33,454 nucleotides of DNA from Mesorhizobium sp. ORS 3359. Lineage in GTDB: Bacteria; Pseudomonadota; Alphaproteobacteria; Rhizobiales; Rhizobiaceae. The notes under the pieces are model-generated. The model was not told where the DNA came from. It was given only the letters and a program-made list of their open reading frames with translations, and did not search any database. The stretch covers positions 1 to 33,454 of the forward strand of contig CCNC01000139.1 in assembly GCA_000824845.1 (NCBI GenBank). The letters are read 5' to 3'. The number at the start of each line of letters is the position of its first letter. Position 1 is the stretch's first letter. A program made the position numbers and the translations under genes. This document shows, piece after piece, positions 15,457 through 23,687 of the stretch.

Positions 15457-16641
15457 ATGCCTTTGCAACGCAAACGCCCGACCATTGCGGATGTCGCACG
15501 AACCGCCGGTGTCTCCATCGGCACGGTCTCGAACTTCATCAATGGCACGGCAGGCCTCAAGGAAGGCACGCGGGACCGCATCGAGAAGGCGATCGCCGCC
15601 CTGATGTACCGGCCGAGCTCGTTTGCGCGCTCCCTGCCCGGCCGTGCCCCGCAGCGGCCGAAGAATCTCGACCATCTGCCCAGGCTCCTGGTCGCCGGAC
15701 GGGTGAGCGTCGACTTCCTCTGCCGCGTCGAGGTGCTGCCGCATCGCGACGATCGGATCACGGCCAGCCATATCGACAAGGCGCTCGGCGGCCCCGCCGC
15801 CAATCTCGCGGTAGCCGCGGCTGGCGTCGGGGCGCCCTACGCGCTTGACGTGGAGCTGGCGACGGCGGTCGGCGAGGACGCGGAGAGCGACTGGGCGCTG
15901 GGCGAGCTTTCCAAGCTGGGCGTGCACGCCTTGCCCATCCGCAGCACGCCCAACAACCGGCTCTCGCAGGCGATCGTCATTGTCGAGCGCAACGGCAGCC
16001 GCACCATCATCAGTGAGCCTTTCGAGCTGGGCGAAGTCGACCTCACCGCCAATCTCGACATCCAACCCGAAAAGCGACCCGCCTGCCTTCACATCGAAGG
16101 CTTCCATTACGAGACGATGACGGCATCCATAGCGCGCTTCCACCAGGCCGGCTGGAAGGTGAGCCTGCATTCTGCCGGCCTGCCCAGGAGCGCGCGCACG
16201 CCTGAAATCTTCGCGCAGATGGTCAGGCAGATCGACCTGACCTTCATCAACGATGTGATGATCAGGGAGATCTACGGATTTCGCACGCGCATGGCGACCA
16301 TGATCGAAGAGGTTCGCCTCATGCTGTCGCGCATCAAGCCGCGCGGAACGGTCGTTCTCACCCTCGGCGAGTTCGGCGCGGTGGTCTTTCCGGCGACCGG
16401 CGGCCCGCAGATCGAGGTGCCGGCACTGCCTGTCAACCGGGTGGACGCGACCGGTGCCGGCGACAGCTTCGCCGGCATCTTCCTCAGCCTCTGGCTGCAT
16501 GGCGCGTCGCTGGAAACCGCTGCCCGCTACGCCGCGGTCGGCGCCAGCCTGACGACGACGGTCGAAGGCGCGCAAGGCTACATCGCCGACTTCGCGACAC
16601 TGAAGGCCACCGCTGCCGCGAGCGACGTGATGGCCAGCTAG
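15457..16641 (+). CDS. LacI-type DNA-binding domain fused to a PfkB-family sugar kinase
   Basis: A 394-residue fusion. Residues about 8-55 are a LacI-family helix-turn-helix and hinge start (TIADVARTAGVSIGTVSNFING, then RIEKAIAALMYRPSSFARSL). From about 75 to 385 the protein is a PfkB/ribokinase, with a sugar-binding start (LLVAGRVSVDFL), the GG motif ALGGPAANLAVAAAG (109-123) and the ATP/anion-hole signature DATGAGDSFAG (330-340) with catalytic Asp336. The periplasmic-binding-like sensor domain of normal LacI proteins is absent. The kinase fold may sense the sugar, sugar phosphate or ATP, and it may also phosphorylate the imported sugar. It is first in a one-strand transport cluster. ATG 15457 is chosen over an in-frame TTG at 15436, which lies inside the operator. 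Substrate unknown. Confidence 0.9.
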   Translation: MPLQRKRPTIADVARTAGVSIGTVSNFINGTAGLKEGTRDRIEKAIAALMYRPSSFARSLPGRAPQRPKNLDHLPRLLVAGRVSVDFLCRVEVLPHRDDRITASHIDKALGGPAANLAVAAAGVGAPYALDVELATAVGEDAESDWALGELSKLGVHALPIRSTPNNRLSQAIVIVERNGSRTIISEPFELGEVDLTANLDIQPEKRPACLHIEGFHYETMTASIARFHQAGWKVSLHSAGLPRSARTPEIFAQMVRQIDLTFINDVMIREIYGFRTRMATMIEEVRLMLSRIKPRGTVVLTLGEFGAVVFPATGGPQIEVPALPVNRVDATGAGDSFAGIFLSLWLHGASLETAARYAAVGASLTTTVEGAQGYIADFATLKATAAASDVMAS

Positions 16642-16707
16642 ATCAATGGCTTACCGGCCCAGGCGGCTGGCAGGCGACCAACAGGCAATATCGGGAGAAC
16701 ATGGGTC

Positions 16708-17484
16708 ATGGCGAAAACAAAAGTCCTTCTGGTCGGCGAGAGCTGGATGAGTTCCGCCACCCACTACAAGGGCTTCGACCAGTTCGGCAGCGTCACCTTC
16801 CATCTTGGCGCCACGCCCCTGGTCAACGCCTTGAAGGCCAGCGAGTTCGATCTTGAATACATGCCGGCCCACGAGGCGGTCGAAAAGCTGCCCTTCACTA
16901 TGGAGGGCCTGTCGCAATACAAGGCGATCGTTCTCTCCGATATCGGCGCCAACTCGCTTTTGCTGCATCCCGATGTCTGGCTGCACGGCAAGACCGTGCC
17001 CAACCGGCTCAAGCTGCTGCGCGACTGGACGCGAGGCGGTGGCGGCCTGGTCATGATCGGCGGCTATTTCAGCTTCCAGGGCATCGACGGCAAGGCCCGC
17101 TGGCACCGCACGGCCGTGGAGGACGCGCTGCCGGTGACCTGCCTTCCCTATGACGACCGGCTCGAAATCCCCGAGGGCTTTCGGCCTCAAATCACCGGCC
17201 CCAAGGATCATGCGCTCTTTGCCGGCATCGAGGGCGAATGGCCGATCCTGCTCGGCGCCAACGAGGTCGTTGCCCGCGATCGGGACGATGTCGAGATACT
17301 CGCGCGGCTGCCGCAGGATCAGGGCGGCCATCCGCTGCTGGTCACCGGGCGCCATGGCGAGGGGCGCACCCTGGTCTGGACGTCCGACATCGGCCCGCAC
17401 TGGCTGCCGAACAGCTTCGTCGAATGGCCCGGCTATGCGCGGCTTTGGACCAATGTGCTGCGCTGGGTCAGCAAGGCCGCCTAG
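16708..17484 (+). CDS. Glutamine amidotransferase-like (GATase1_like, STM3548-type) protein
   Basis: A 258-residue protein resembling the GATase1_like family (PF07090, recalled), a flavodoxin-like fold of the class I amidotransferase superfamily. Visible features are the opening strand VLLVGESWMSSATHYKGFDQF, the middle strand YKAIVLSDIGANSLL, and GGGGLVMIGGYFSFQG. In that last segment the nucleophile elbow of true amidotransferases would carry Cys; here it reads GGYFSFQG, so glutaminase activity is unlikely. The C-terminal part (TGRHGEGRTLVWTSDIGPHW) is well conserved in the family as I recall it. GGGAG precedes the ATG. It sits between the fusion regulator and the transporter ATPase, so a role in handling the imported compound is likely. 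No specific reaction can be named. Confidence 0.75.
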   Translation: MAKTKVLLVGESWMSSATHYKGFDQFGSVTFHLGATPLVNALKASEFDLEYMPAHEAVEKLPFTMEGLSQYKAIVLSDIGANSLLLHPDVWLHGKTVPNRLKLLRDWTRGGGGLVMIGGYFSFQGIDGKARWHRTAVEDALPVTCLPYDDRLEIPEGFRPQITGPKDHALFAGIEGEWPILLGANEVVARDRDDVEILARLPQDQGGHPLLVTGRHGEGRTLVWTSDIGPHWLPNSFVEWPGYARLWTNVLRWVSKAA

Positions 17485-17512
17485 CCTATCCACGAATGCC
17501 GGAGAAACCGTC

Positions 17513-18283
17513 ATGACGGCACCTTTTCTCGTCGCCAGGAACATCGCCAAGCGCTTCGGCGCGCTGACTGCCCTTGTCGATGTCGACCTGGAAATCAGGC
17601 CCGGCGAGGTGCTGGCGCTGCTCGGCGACAACGGCGCCGGCAAATCGACTTTTATCAAGATCCTGGCGGGCGCCCATCCGCCGAGCGACGGCGAACTTCT
17701 GATCGAAGGCAACGCCGTCGCGTTCGCCTCGCCAAAGGATGCCGCGGCGTCCGGAATCGCCACAATCTTCCAGGAACTGGCGCTTTCGGAGAACCTCTCG
17801 ATCGCCGAAAACGTCTTCCTCGGCCGCGAATTGAAACGCTCCATTTTTGGCATTCCTTTTCTGAAACGCGCCGAGATGCGCCAGCGTGTCGATGGCCTTC
17901 TGCAGGAGCTCGACGCTCACATCTCCGATCCCGAAGCCCCGGTCGGCAGCCTGTCGGGCGGCCAGCGCCAAGCCGTCGCCATCTGCCGGGCGCTCAACCT
18001 CAATGCCAAGCTGGTCATCATGGATGAACCGACGGCCGCCCTTGCCGTCGCCGAGACCCGCAAGGTGCTGGCGCTGACGCGGCGGCTTGCCGGGCGCGGC
18101 TGCGCCGTCGTGCTAATCAGCCACAACATTTCCGAAGTCTTCGAGGTTGCCGACCGGATCGTGGTGTTCCGGCGCGGCCGCAAGGTGGCCGAACGCCTGG
18201 CCGCCGAGACCAATCACGAGGAAGTCGTTTCGCTCATAACAGGCGCCCATCCCGACGTGCGGGCGCTCGAAAAAACAAACTGA
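17513..18283 (+). CDS. Sugar ABC transporter ATP-binding protein (single-domain CUT2 type)
   Basis: A 256-residue ATPase with Walker A GDNGAGKST (38-46, Lys44), the Q-loop in IFQELALSENL, the signature LSGGQRQAV, Walker B LVIMDEPTAAL and the switch His in ISHNISEV. Most CUT2 ATPases have two fused ABC domains of about 500 residues. This is the short one-domain form, as in the rhizobial fructose transporter FrcA, and it should act as a homodimer. GGAGAAACC precedes the ATG at 17513. A longer frame exists upstream but overlaps the previous gene. It energises import through the two permeases downstream. Confidence 0.94.
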   Translation: MTAPFLVARNIAKRFGALTALVDVDLEIRPGEVLALLGDNGAGKSTFIKILAGAHPPSDGELLIEGNAVAFASPKDAAASGIATIFQELALSENLSIAENVFLGRELKRSIFGIPFLKRAEMRQRVDGLLQELDAHISDPEAPVGSLSGGQRQAVAICRALNLNAKLVIMDEPTAALAVAETRKVLALTRRLAGRGCAVVLISHNISEVFEVADRIVVFRRGRKVAERLAAETNHEEVVSLITGAHPDVRALEKTN

Positions 18284-18315
18284 AACGCACGTCATTCCAG
18301 AGAGGATCACACACA

Positions 18316-19302
18316 ATGCTTTCACAACTCAGGAAAGTGCTCGCGGCCTCCGCGCTGTCGCTCGTCATCGCGACGGCGGCGCATGCGGCAGACAAGCATA
18401 AGGTCGCCTTCGTGCCGCAGCTTATCGGCATCCCCTATTTCAACGCCATGGAGGCCGGCGGCAACCGGGCCGCCAAGGATCTCGGCGTCGAGTTCGTCTA
18501 TTCCGGCCCGGTCGACACCAACCCGGTCGACCAGTTGCAGATCGTGCAGAACCTGATCGACCAGGGCGTCGAAGCGGTCTCGGTCTCCGTTCTCGATGCT
18601 TCGAGCATCGCCCCGGTGGTGGAGAGCGCCAAGGCCAAAGGCATCAAATTATTCACCAGCGACAGCGACGCGCCCGACAGCGGCCGCGCGGTCTATGTGG
18701 CGCAGGCGACAGACGAGGGTCTCGGCACCACGATCATCGACGAACTGGTCAAGCGCGTCGGCGAGGACGCCACGATCGGCATCGTCTCCGGTGAGGCGAC
18801 CGCGTCCAACCTCAACGCCTGGATCGGCTTCATGCAGAAGGAAGCCGCCGCCAAATATCCCAAGCTGAAGCTGCTCGCCCCGCAATTCGCCGGCGGCACG
18901 GCCGAGCGCGCCGCGCAGATCTCGGGCGACCTCATGGCCGCCAATCCCGATATCAAGGCCATCATCGCCGTCGCATCCTCGACCTGCCCGGGCGTTGCCC
19001 AGGCGATCGAGACCGCCGGCAAGATCGGCTCGGTTGTCGGGACCGGTTACTGCAGCCCGAACACCGCCCGCTCCTATCTGAAGAGCGGCGCCTTTGGCTT
19101 CACCGTGCTGTGGGACCCTGAACAGCTCGGCTACCTGACGGTCTGGGCCGGCAAGCAGCTTATCGACGGCAAGAGCTTCGAGGCCGAGAACAAGATTGCC
19201 GGGCTCGACAAGCCCGCCACCTATGATGCCGCCAAGGGCATTCTGCTGCTCGGGCCGCCGGCCGTCTTCACCAAGGACAATGTCGACAAGTTCAACTTCT
19301 GA
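18316..19302 (+). CDS. Periplasmic sugar-binding protein of the ABC transporter (LsrB/RhaS-like)
   Basis: A 328-residue secreted protein with a signal peptide cleaved after AHA (residue 24). The mature part has the two-lobed fold of pentose/autoinducer-2 binding proteins: KVAFVPQLIGIPYFNAMEAG at the start, then QLQIVQNLIDQGVEAVSVSVLD, IGIVSGEATASNLNAWI and a second-lobe ...GTGYCSPNTARSYLKSGAFGFTVLWDPEQLG. The WDPEQLGYL segment resembles RhaS/LsrB proteins more than ribose or xylose binders. The ligand is not determined. AGAGGA lies 9 bases before the ATG. It is placed between the ATPase and permease genes of the same transporter. Confidence 0.93.
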   Translation: MLSQLRKVLAASALSLVIATAAHAADKHKVAFVPQLIGIPYFNAMEAGGNRAAKDLGVEFVYSGPVDTNPVDQLQIVQNLIDQGVEAVSVSVLDASSIAPVVESAKAKGIKLFTSDSDAPDSGRAVYVAQATDEGLGTTIIDELVKRVGEDATIGIVSGEATASNLNAWIGFMQKEAAAKYPKLKLLAPQFAGGTAERAAQISGDLMAANPDIKAIIAVASSTCPGVAQAIETAGKIGSVVGTGYCSPNTARSYLKSGAFGFTVLWDPEQLGYLTVWAGKQLIDGKSFEAENKIAGLDKPATYDAAKGILLLGPPAVFTKDNVDKFNF

Positions 19303-19348
19303 GCCTGACGTGAACGTGGTGCGGCAGTCTGGAACCGGTGTCTTCTCC

Positions 19349-20296
19349 ATGAACGGGCGGGAGTGGTCTTTGCTTGTCGCCTGTTTGCTGGCGATCGTCA
19401 TCTTCTCTGTCGCATCGCCGCACTACGCAACCCCGGGCAACGCGGTCACCGTGCTGCGCAACAGCGTCGAGCTGCTGCTGATCGGCCTCGGCATGACCCT
19501 GCTGCTCGCCATGGGCGGCATCGATGTCTCGATCGGCATCGTCATGGGCCTCGCGGCCATCGCCATCGGCCGCATACTTGGCGCCGATGGCAGCCCGTTC
19601 GTGGCGCTTGTCGCGGGCCCGCTCGTCGGTGCGCTGCTGGGCTGCGTGACGGCCGCCGTCGTCGTCCTGGGCCGCGTTCCGGCCATCGTCGGAACGCTCG
19701 GCTTGCTCGGCGTCTACCGCACCGCCGTGTTTGTCCTGCTTGGCGGGCAATGGCTTTCCGGCCTGCCCTCGAGCCTCACCGACCTGCTGGCAGCCACCGT
19801 ACTCGGCATCCCCGTGCCGGCCCTGGTGATCGCCGTTGCCTATCTGATTGTCTGGCTGGCACTGCGGCGAACGCCCTATGGCTTGCATCTGCTGGCGATC
19901 GGCAATTCGGAAGAAAAGGCGCGGCTTTCGGGAATTCCGGTGATCAAGGTCAGATTCCTGACCTTTGTCATCAGCGGCGTCCTGACCGGCATTGCCGCCA
20001 CCTTCTATGTCGCAACCTACCGCAATGTTGAAATGTCGATCGGCAGCACCTCGGCGCTGGATGCCATTGCCGCGGTCATTCTCGGCGGCACAAGCATATT
20101 GGGCGGCCGCTGCAGCCTGCTCGGCACGGTGCTTGGCGTGCTGCTGCTCAGAATCCTCCAGAACGGCCTGCTTTTGATCGGTGTCCCCTCGCTTTGGCAG
20201 CCGGTCGTAACCGGCGTGCTGATCATCGGTGTGCTCGGCTTCGAAGCGGTCTCCAATCGTCTGCCTCTTACCCGGTTCCAGCGAGCCCGCGCATGA
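19349..20296 (+). CDS. Sugar ABC transporter permease 1 (CUT2, BPD_transp_2)
   Basis: About 315 residues, mostly hydrophobic, with about nine membrane helices. The CUT2 permease features are LLIGLGMTLLLAMGGIDVSIGIVMGLAA, the cytoplasmic coupling loop GLHLLAIGNSEEKARLSGIPVIKVRFLTFVISG, and ILGGTSILGGRCSLLGTVLGVLLL. The start is uncertain. ATG 19349 puts the N-terminus directly before TM1, as in relatives, while an in-frame GTG at 19310 would add 13 residues without a good ribosome-binding site. Its TGA overlaps the next gene's ATG (ATGA), so the two permeases are translationally coupled and probably form a heterodimer. Confidence 0.88.
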   Translation: MNGREWSLLVACLLAIVIFSVASPHYATPGNAVTVLRNSVELLLIGLGMTLLLAMGGIDVSIGIVMGLAAIAIGRILGADGSPFVALVAGPLVGALLGCVTAAVVVLGRVPAIVGTLGLLGVYRTAVFVLLGGQWLSGLPSSLTDLLAATVLGIPVPALVIAVAYLIVWLALRRTPYGLHLLAIGNSEEKARLSGIPVIKVRFLTFVISGVLTGIAATFYVATYRNVEMSIGSTSALDAIAAVILGGTSILGGRCSLLGTVLGVLLLRILQNGLLLIGVPSLWQPVVTGVLIIGVLGFEAVSNRLPLTRFQRARA

Positions 20297-21252
20297 GAAC
20301 GCTTCGGAACCTGCAGGGCCCGGCCCTGACCCTGGCTTTGCTGTGCGCGCTGTGGCTGATCGTGATTGTCGGCCTGCTGGCGCTCAAGCCTTCCGTCTTC
20401 AATCTCGGCACCGTAACCACCATTCTTCAGTTCTCGACCATCCTGGCGCTGGTCGGCCTCGGACAGGGGTTGGTCATCCTGGCCGGCGGCACAGGCATAG
20501 ATCTGTCGGTCGGCGGCGCGGTTTCGCTCTCCGCCATCATTGCCATGTTGTCGCTCAAACTGGGCTTGCCGCCGGTCCTTCTGCCGGCCGTCTGCATCCT
20601 GGCCGGCGCGGCGCTCGGCGCCCTCAACGGATTGCTGGTGAACGGCCTGGCGCTGCTGCCCTTCATCGCGACGCTCGGCACCTTCTTCGTCTATTCCGGC
20701 GTGGCGCTTGCCATCACCGGCGGCGCGGCCCAGTCGGGCGTGCCCGGATGGCTGCTTGTGTGGGGACGCGGTGTCGTCGCGGGCATTCCGGTGCCCTTCC
20801 TCACCCTGGCCATCCCCTGCTTCGCGCTAGCCGGCCTTACGCTGATGGCGACGGCCTGGGGGCGCTGGATCTACGCGATGGGCTTCAACGAACGCTCGGC
20901 CAGGCTGGTCGGGATTCCGGTCGATCGCGTGCGCTTCATCCTCTACGCCCTGAGCGGCTCGCTCGCCGGCGCCGCCGGCCTGGTTTCGCTCGCCTGGCTC
21001 GGCAGCGGCAGGCCCAATATCGGCCAGAACCTCGAGCTGGAATCGCTGACCGCCGCGATGCTTGGCGGCATCGCCATCACTGGCGGGCGCGGCGGAGTCG
21101 GCGGCGTGTTCGCGGCCGTGCTGCTCCTGGTCACGCTCAAGACCGGCCTGCTGCAATTGAACATCAACACGGTCTGGCAAGTGGGGATCGTCGGCGCCCT
21201 CCTGGTGTTCGTCCTTCTTGCCGACCGGCTTTCCCAACGTTGGAGATCCTAA
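20293..21252 (+). CDS. Sugar ABC transporter permease 2 (CUT2, BPD_transp_2)
   Basis: A 319-residue polytopic protein with the same family layout as permease 1: GLGQGLVILAGGTGIDLSVGGAVSLSA, the coupling loop IYAMGFNERSARLVGIPVDRVRFILYALSG and MLGGIAITGGRGGVGGVFAAVLLL. Start and stop overlap the neighbours (ATGA upstream, TAATG downstream), showing a tight operon. Two different permease genes are typical for rhamnose- or AI-2-type transporters and fit the LsrB/RhaS-like binding protein. Confidence 0.93.
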   Translation: MRTLRNLQGPALTLALLCALWLIVIVGLLALKPSVFNLGTVTTILQFSTILALVGLGQGLVILAGGTGIDLSVGGAVSLSAIIAMLSLKLGLPPVLLPAVCILAGAALGALNGLLVNGLALLPFIATLGTFFVYSGVALAITGGAAQSGVPGWLLVWGRGVVAGIPVPFLTLAIPCFALAGLTLMATAWGRWIYAMGFNERSARLVGIPVDRVRFILYALSGSLAGAAGLVSLAWLGSGRPNIGQNLELESLTAAMLGGIAITGGRGGVGGVFAAVLLLVTLKTGLLQLNINTVWQVGIVGALLVFVLLADRLSQRWRS

Positions 21253-22568
21253 TGCCTTCCATGGAAGAGACCATCGCCGCGCGCGTCGAGGCAGCGGCCG
21301 ATCGCATTGTCGAGACGCTGAGCGATCTCGTCGCCTTCCCGTCGATCGTGAAATCCGATCCGAAGGAGGCCGGCCCGGGCGAGCGTGATTGCCAGCTCTA
21401 TCTGCAAAAGCGCCTGGAGGCGCTCGGCTTCACGACTGATCTGTGGGATCCGGACGGCCCGGCGCTCTATGAAAAATACAAGGGACGCGCCGGCGCCAAC
21501 AAGGGCAGGACTTTTGAAGGCCGGCCCAATCTGGGCGGCGTGCTGAAGGGCACGGGCGGGGGCCGCTCAATCATGCTGACCGGCCATATTGATGTCGTGC
21601 CGCCAGGCGCCGCCGGACACTGGGCAACCGATCCGTTCCAGCCCGTGCTGAAGGACGGTTTTCTGCACGGCCGCGGCACGGTCGACATGAAGGGCGGCGT
21701 CGCCTGCATGCTGATGGCGGTCGAGCTTCTCAGAGAGCTGCAAATCCCCCTGTCCGGAGACGTCGTCTTCACCACGGTCGTCGACGAGGAAATCGGCGGC
21801 ATGGGGTCGCTGGCCATGGTCGATCGCGGCTTTCGCGCCGACGCCGGCATCATGACCGAGCCGACGGCAAACAGGATCGCGCCGCTCTGCCACGGCATCC
21901 TGTGGGGCAGGATCATCGTCGACGGCATCGGAGGCCATGCCGAGCTGACGCCGAACGCCTGGTATTCGAGCGGCCCGGTCGATGCGGTTCAGCTCTGCCG
22001 GCAGATCCTCGATGGCATTGATATCCTAAACCGGCGCTGGATGTTCGACCCCAGGAAGAACCATCCGCTGATGGACCTGCCCAACCAGATCATCGTCACC
22101 CAGATCAATGCCGGCGAGCACCCCTCTTCCATGGCCGGCCGCGGCGAGATCATCATCGACGCGCAGTACCTGCCGAGCGAGCATGACGAATTCAGGCTGG
22201 GTGGCAACGTCAAGCGCGAGATTGAAGAGCATATCGCCAATGTCTGCCAGGCGGATCCTTATCTGCGCCTGCACCCTGCCCGCGTCGAATGGATCCTTGA
22301 TGCCGACTGCGCCGAAATCCCCTCTGACAGTCCGTTCGTGATTGTCTTTCAGGAAGCCGTGAAGGACGCCAATCTGTCGCCGGTGCTGAGCGGCTTCGGC
22401 GCGCATAGCGACATCGGCCTGCCGACAGGCCTCGGCAACACGCCGACCGTCAATTTCGGTCCCGGCGACCCGGCGCAGGCGCATCAGCCCAATGAGCGCG
22501 TTTCGGTGCGCGACCTCGTCGATTGCACGAAGGCAATTGCGATTGCCGTGGAGAAATGGTGCCGCTAG
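21252..22568 (+). CDS. M20-family (ArgE/DapE-like) metallo-deacylase
   Basis: A 438-residue dinuclear zinc amidohydrolase. Metal ligands are His112 (TGHIDVVPPG; Asp114 assists), Asp145 (GRGTVDMKGG), Glu180 with catalytic Glu179 (VVDEEIGGMGS), Glu203 (MTEPT) and the C-terminal His411 (AHQPNE). All are intact, so it should be active. The family cleaves N-acyl or peptide bonds (N-acetylornithine, succinyl-diaminopimelate, N-acyl amino acids). The start overlaps the permease stop by one base, and GGAG lies just upstream. Being last in the sugar cluster, it may deacylate the imported compound or a product. An N-acylated sugar or a sugar-amino acid conjugate is a plausible but unproven substrate. 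Confidence 0.9.
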   Translation: MPSMEETIAARVEAAADRIVETLSDLVAFPSIVKSDPKEAGPGERDCQLYLQKRLEALGFTTDLWDPDGPALYEKYKGRAGANKGRTFEGRPNLGGVLKGTGGGRSIMLTGHIDVVPPGAAGHWATDPFQPVLKDGFLHGRGTVDMKGGVACMLMAVELLRELQIPLSGDVVFTTVVDEEIGGMGSLAMVDRGFRADAGIMTEPTANRIAPLCHGILWGRIIVDGIGGHAELTPNAWYSSGPVDAVQLCRQILDGIDILNRRWMFDPRKNHPLMDLPNQIIVTQINAGEHPSSMAGRGEIIIDAQYLPSEHDEFRLGGNVKREIEEHIANVCQADPYLRLHPARVEWILDADCAEIPSDSPFVIVFQEAVKDANLSPVLSGFGAHSDIGLPTGLGNTPTVNFGPGDPAQAHQPNERVSVRDLVDCTKAIAIAVEKWCR

Positions 22569-22734
22569 AGCAAGCTGGAGCATGATCCAGAGAAATAGCG
22601 ATCGCGCTGGCATGGCGTTCCGGCCATCTGGCAGCCGGCGTCTTGCATCCCGAAAACCGGGCGCAACGAGCAACATTTTGCCAATCAGATAGTCGGCTCT
22701 GGAATTTCAACCGGAAAACGAGCATGATGCGCTT

Positions 22735-22768
22735 GGCATTTCGGGACGCTTCGCGCGTTTGGAATGCC
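22735..22768 (+). promoter_or_regulatory. Stem before the oxidase operon's ribosome-binding site
   Basis: GGCATTTC (22735-22742) can pair with GGAATGCC (22761-22768), with one wobble pair. It ends just before the GGGAGGAA site of the subunit II gene. It could affect translation of the oxidase operon. No FNR/FixK box is visible in the 214-bp gap. Confidence 0.3.
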
Positions 22769-22782
22769 GGGAGGAACGGGAC

Positions 22783-23670
22783 ATGGCCGTTGTGCTTGTA
22801 CTCGTTTTGATCGTCGTGGGCTCGGTGTTGTTCCACCTGTTGAGCCCATGGTGGTGGACGCCCATTGCCTCCAACTGGGACTATATCGACAACACCATCA
22901 TCATCAGCTTCTGGATCACCGGCATCGTCTTTGCCGCTGTCGTCCTGTTCATGGCTTATTGCGTCTTCCGCTTCCGGCATCGGGAAGGCAATCGCGCGGC
23001 ATACGAACCCGAGAACAAGCGCCTCGAATCGTGGCTGATGATCGTCACCGCGTTCGGCGTCACCGCTTTGCTGGTTCCCGGCCTGTTCGTCTGGAGCCGC
23101 TTCGTCACGGTGCCAGGCGATGCGACCGCAATCGAGGTCGTCGCCCAGCAATGGCAGTGGAGCTTCCGTTTGCCGGGCAAGGACGGCAAGCTCGGCACTT
23201 CCGACACCCGCGACGTCACCGCCGACAATCCGTTGGGCGTCGCCCCCAAGGACCCGAACGGCCAGGACGATGTGCTGGTCCAAGCCGCCGATCTTCATCT
23301 GCCGGTCGGCAAGCCGGTCAAGGTGCTGCTGCGTTCGATCGACGTGCTGCATGATTTCTATATCCCGGAATTCCGCGCCAAGATGGACATGATCCCAGGC
23401 TCGGTGACCTATTTCTGGTTCACCCCGACCCGGACCGGTACCTTCCAGGTCCTGTGCGCCGAACTATGCGGCCAAGGGCACCCGCTGATGCATGGCGTGG
23501 TCGTGGTCGACACCGAGCAGGATTATCTGGCCTGGCTCGGCCAGCAGCAGACTTTCGCGCAATTGTCGGCGCCCCAGCAATCGGGCTCGGCGAACCAGCC
23601 GCCGGGAAAGATGATGGCGTCCAATCCGGGCGTCGCGGCAAACCCGAAACTTTCGAGGTCCGCACAATAG
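22783..23670 (+). CDS. coxB: Cytochrome c oxidase subunit II (CuA protein)
   Basis: A 295-residue subunit with two N-terminal membrane helices (about 3-25 and 40-70) and a periplasmic cupredoxin domain holding the dinuclear CuA centre. The ligands are the His in VLHDFYIPEF and the set in VLCAELCGQGHPLMHG (Cys, Glu carbonyl, Cys, His, Met). The conserved aromatic QQWQWSFRLPGKDGKLG is present, with an inserted loop of about 35 residues (TSDTRDV...GQDD) that I recall in alternative aa3 oxidases of the CoxM type. It accepts electrons from cytochrome c. ATG 22783 is set by GGGAGGAACGGG. First gene of the oxidase operon. Confidence 0.94.
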   Translation: MAVVLVLVLIVVGSVLFHLLSPWWWTPIASNWDYIDNTIIISFWITGIVFAAVVLFMAYCVFRFRHREGNRAAYEPENKRLESWLMIVTAFGVTALLVPGLFVWSRFVTVPGDATAIEVVAQQWQWSFRLPGKDGKLGTSDTRDVTADNPLGVAPKDPNGQDDVLVQAADLHLPVGKPVKVLLRSIDVLHDFYIPEFRAKMDMIPGSVTYFWFTPTRTGTFQVLCAELCGQGHPLMHGVVVVDTEQDYLAWLGQQQTFAQLSAPQQSGSANQPPGKMMASNPGVAANPKLSRSAQ

Positions 23671-23687
23671 GGCACGGAGGTGCTCCA

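Noticed and set aside
15430..16575. Long minus-strand ORF (381 residues) opposite the LacI-PfkB fusion
   Set aside because: Antisense shadow; the plus-strand product has intact HTH and kinase motifs in one frame.
22569..22690. Possible dispersed repeat after the M20 gene (GAGCATGATCC ... CCCGAAAACCGG)
   Set aside because: It faintly resembles the palindromes at 27392 and 28276, but arms do not pair convincingly.
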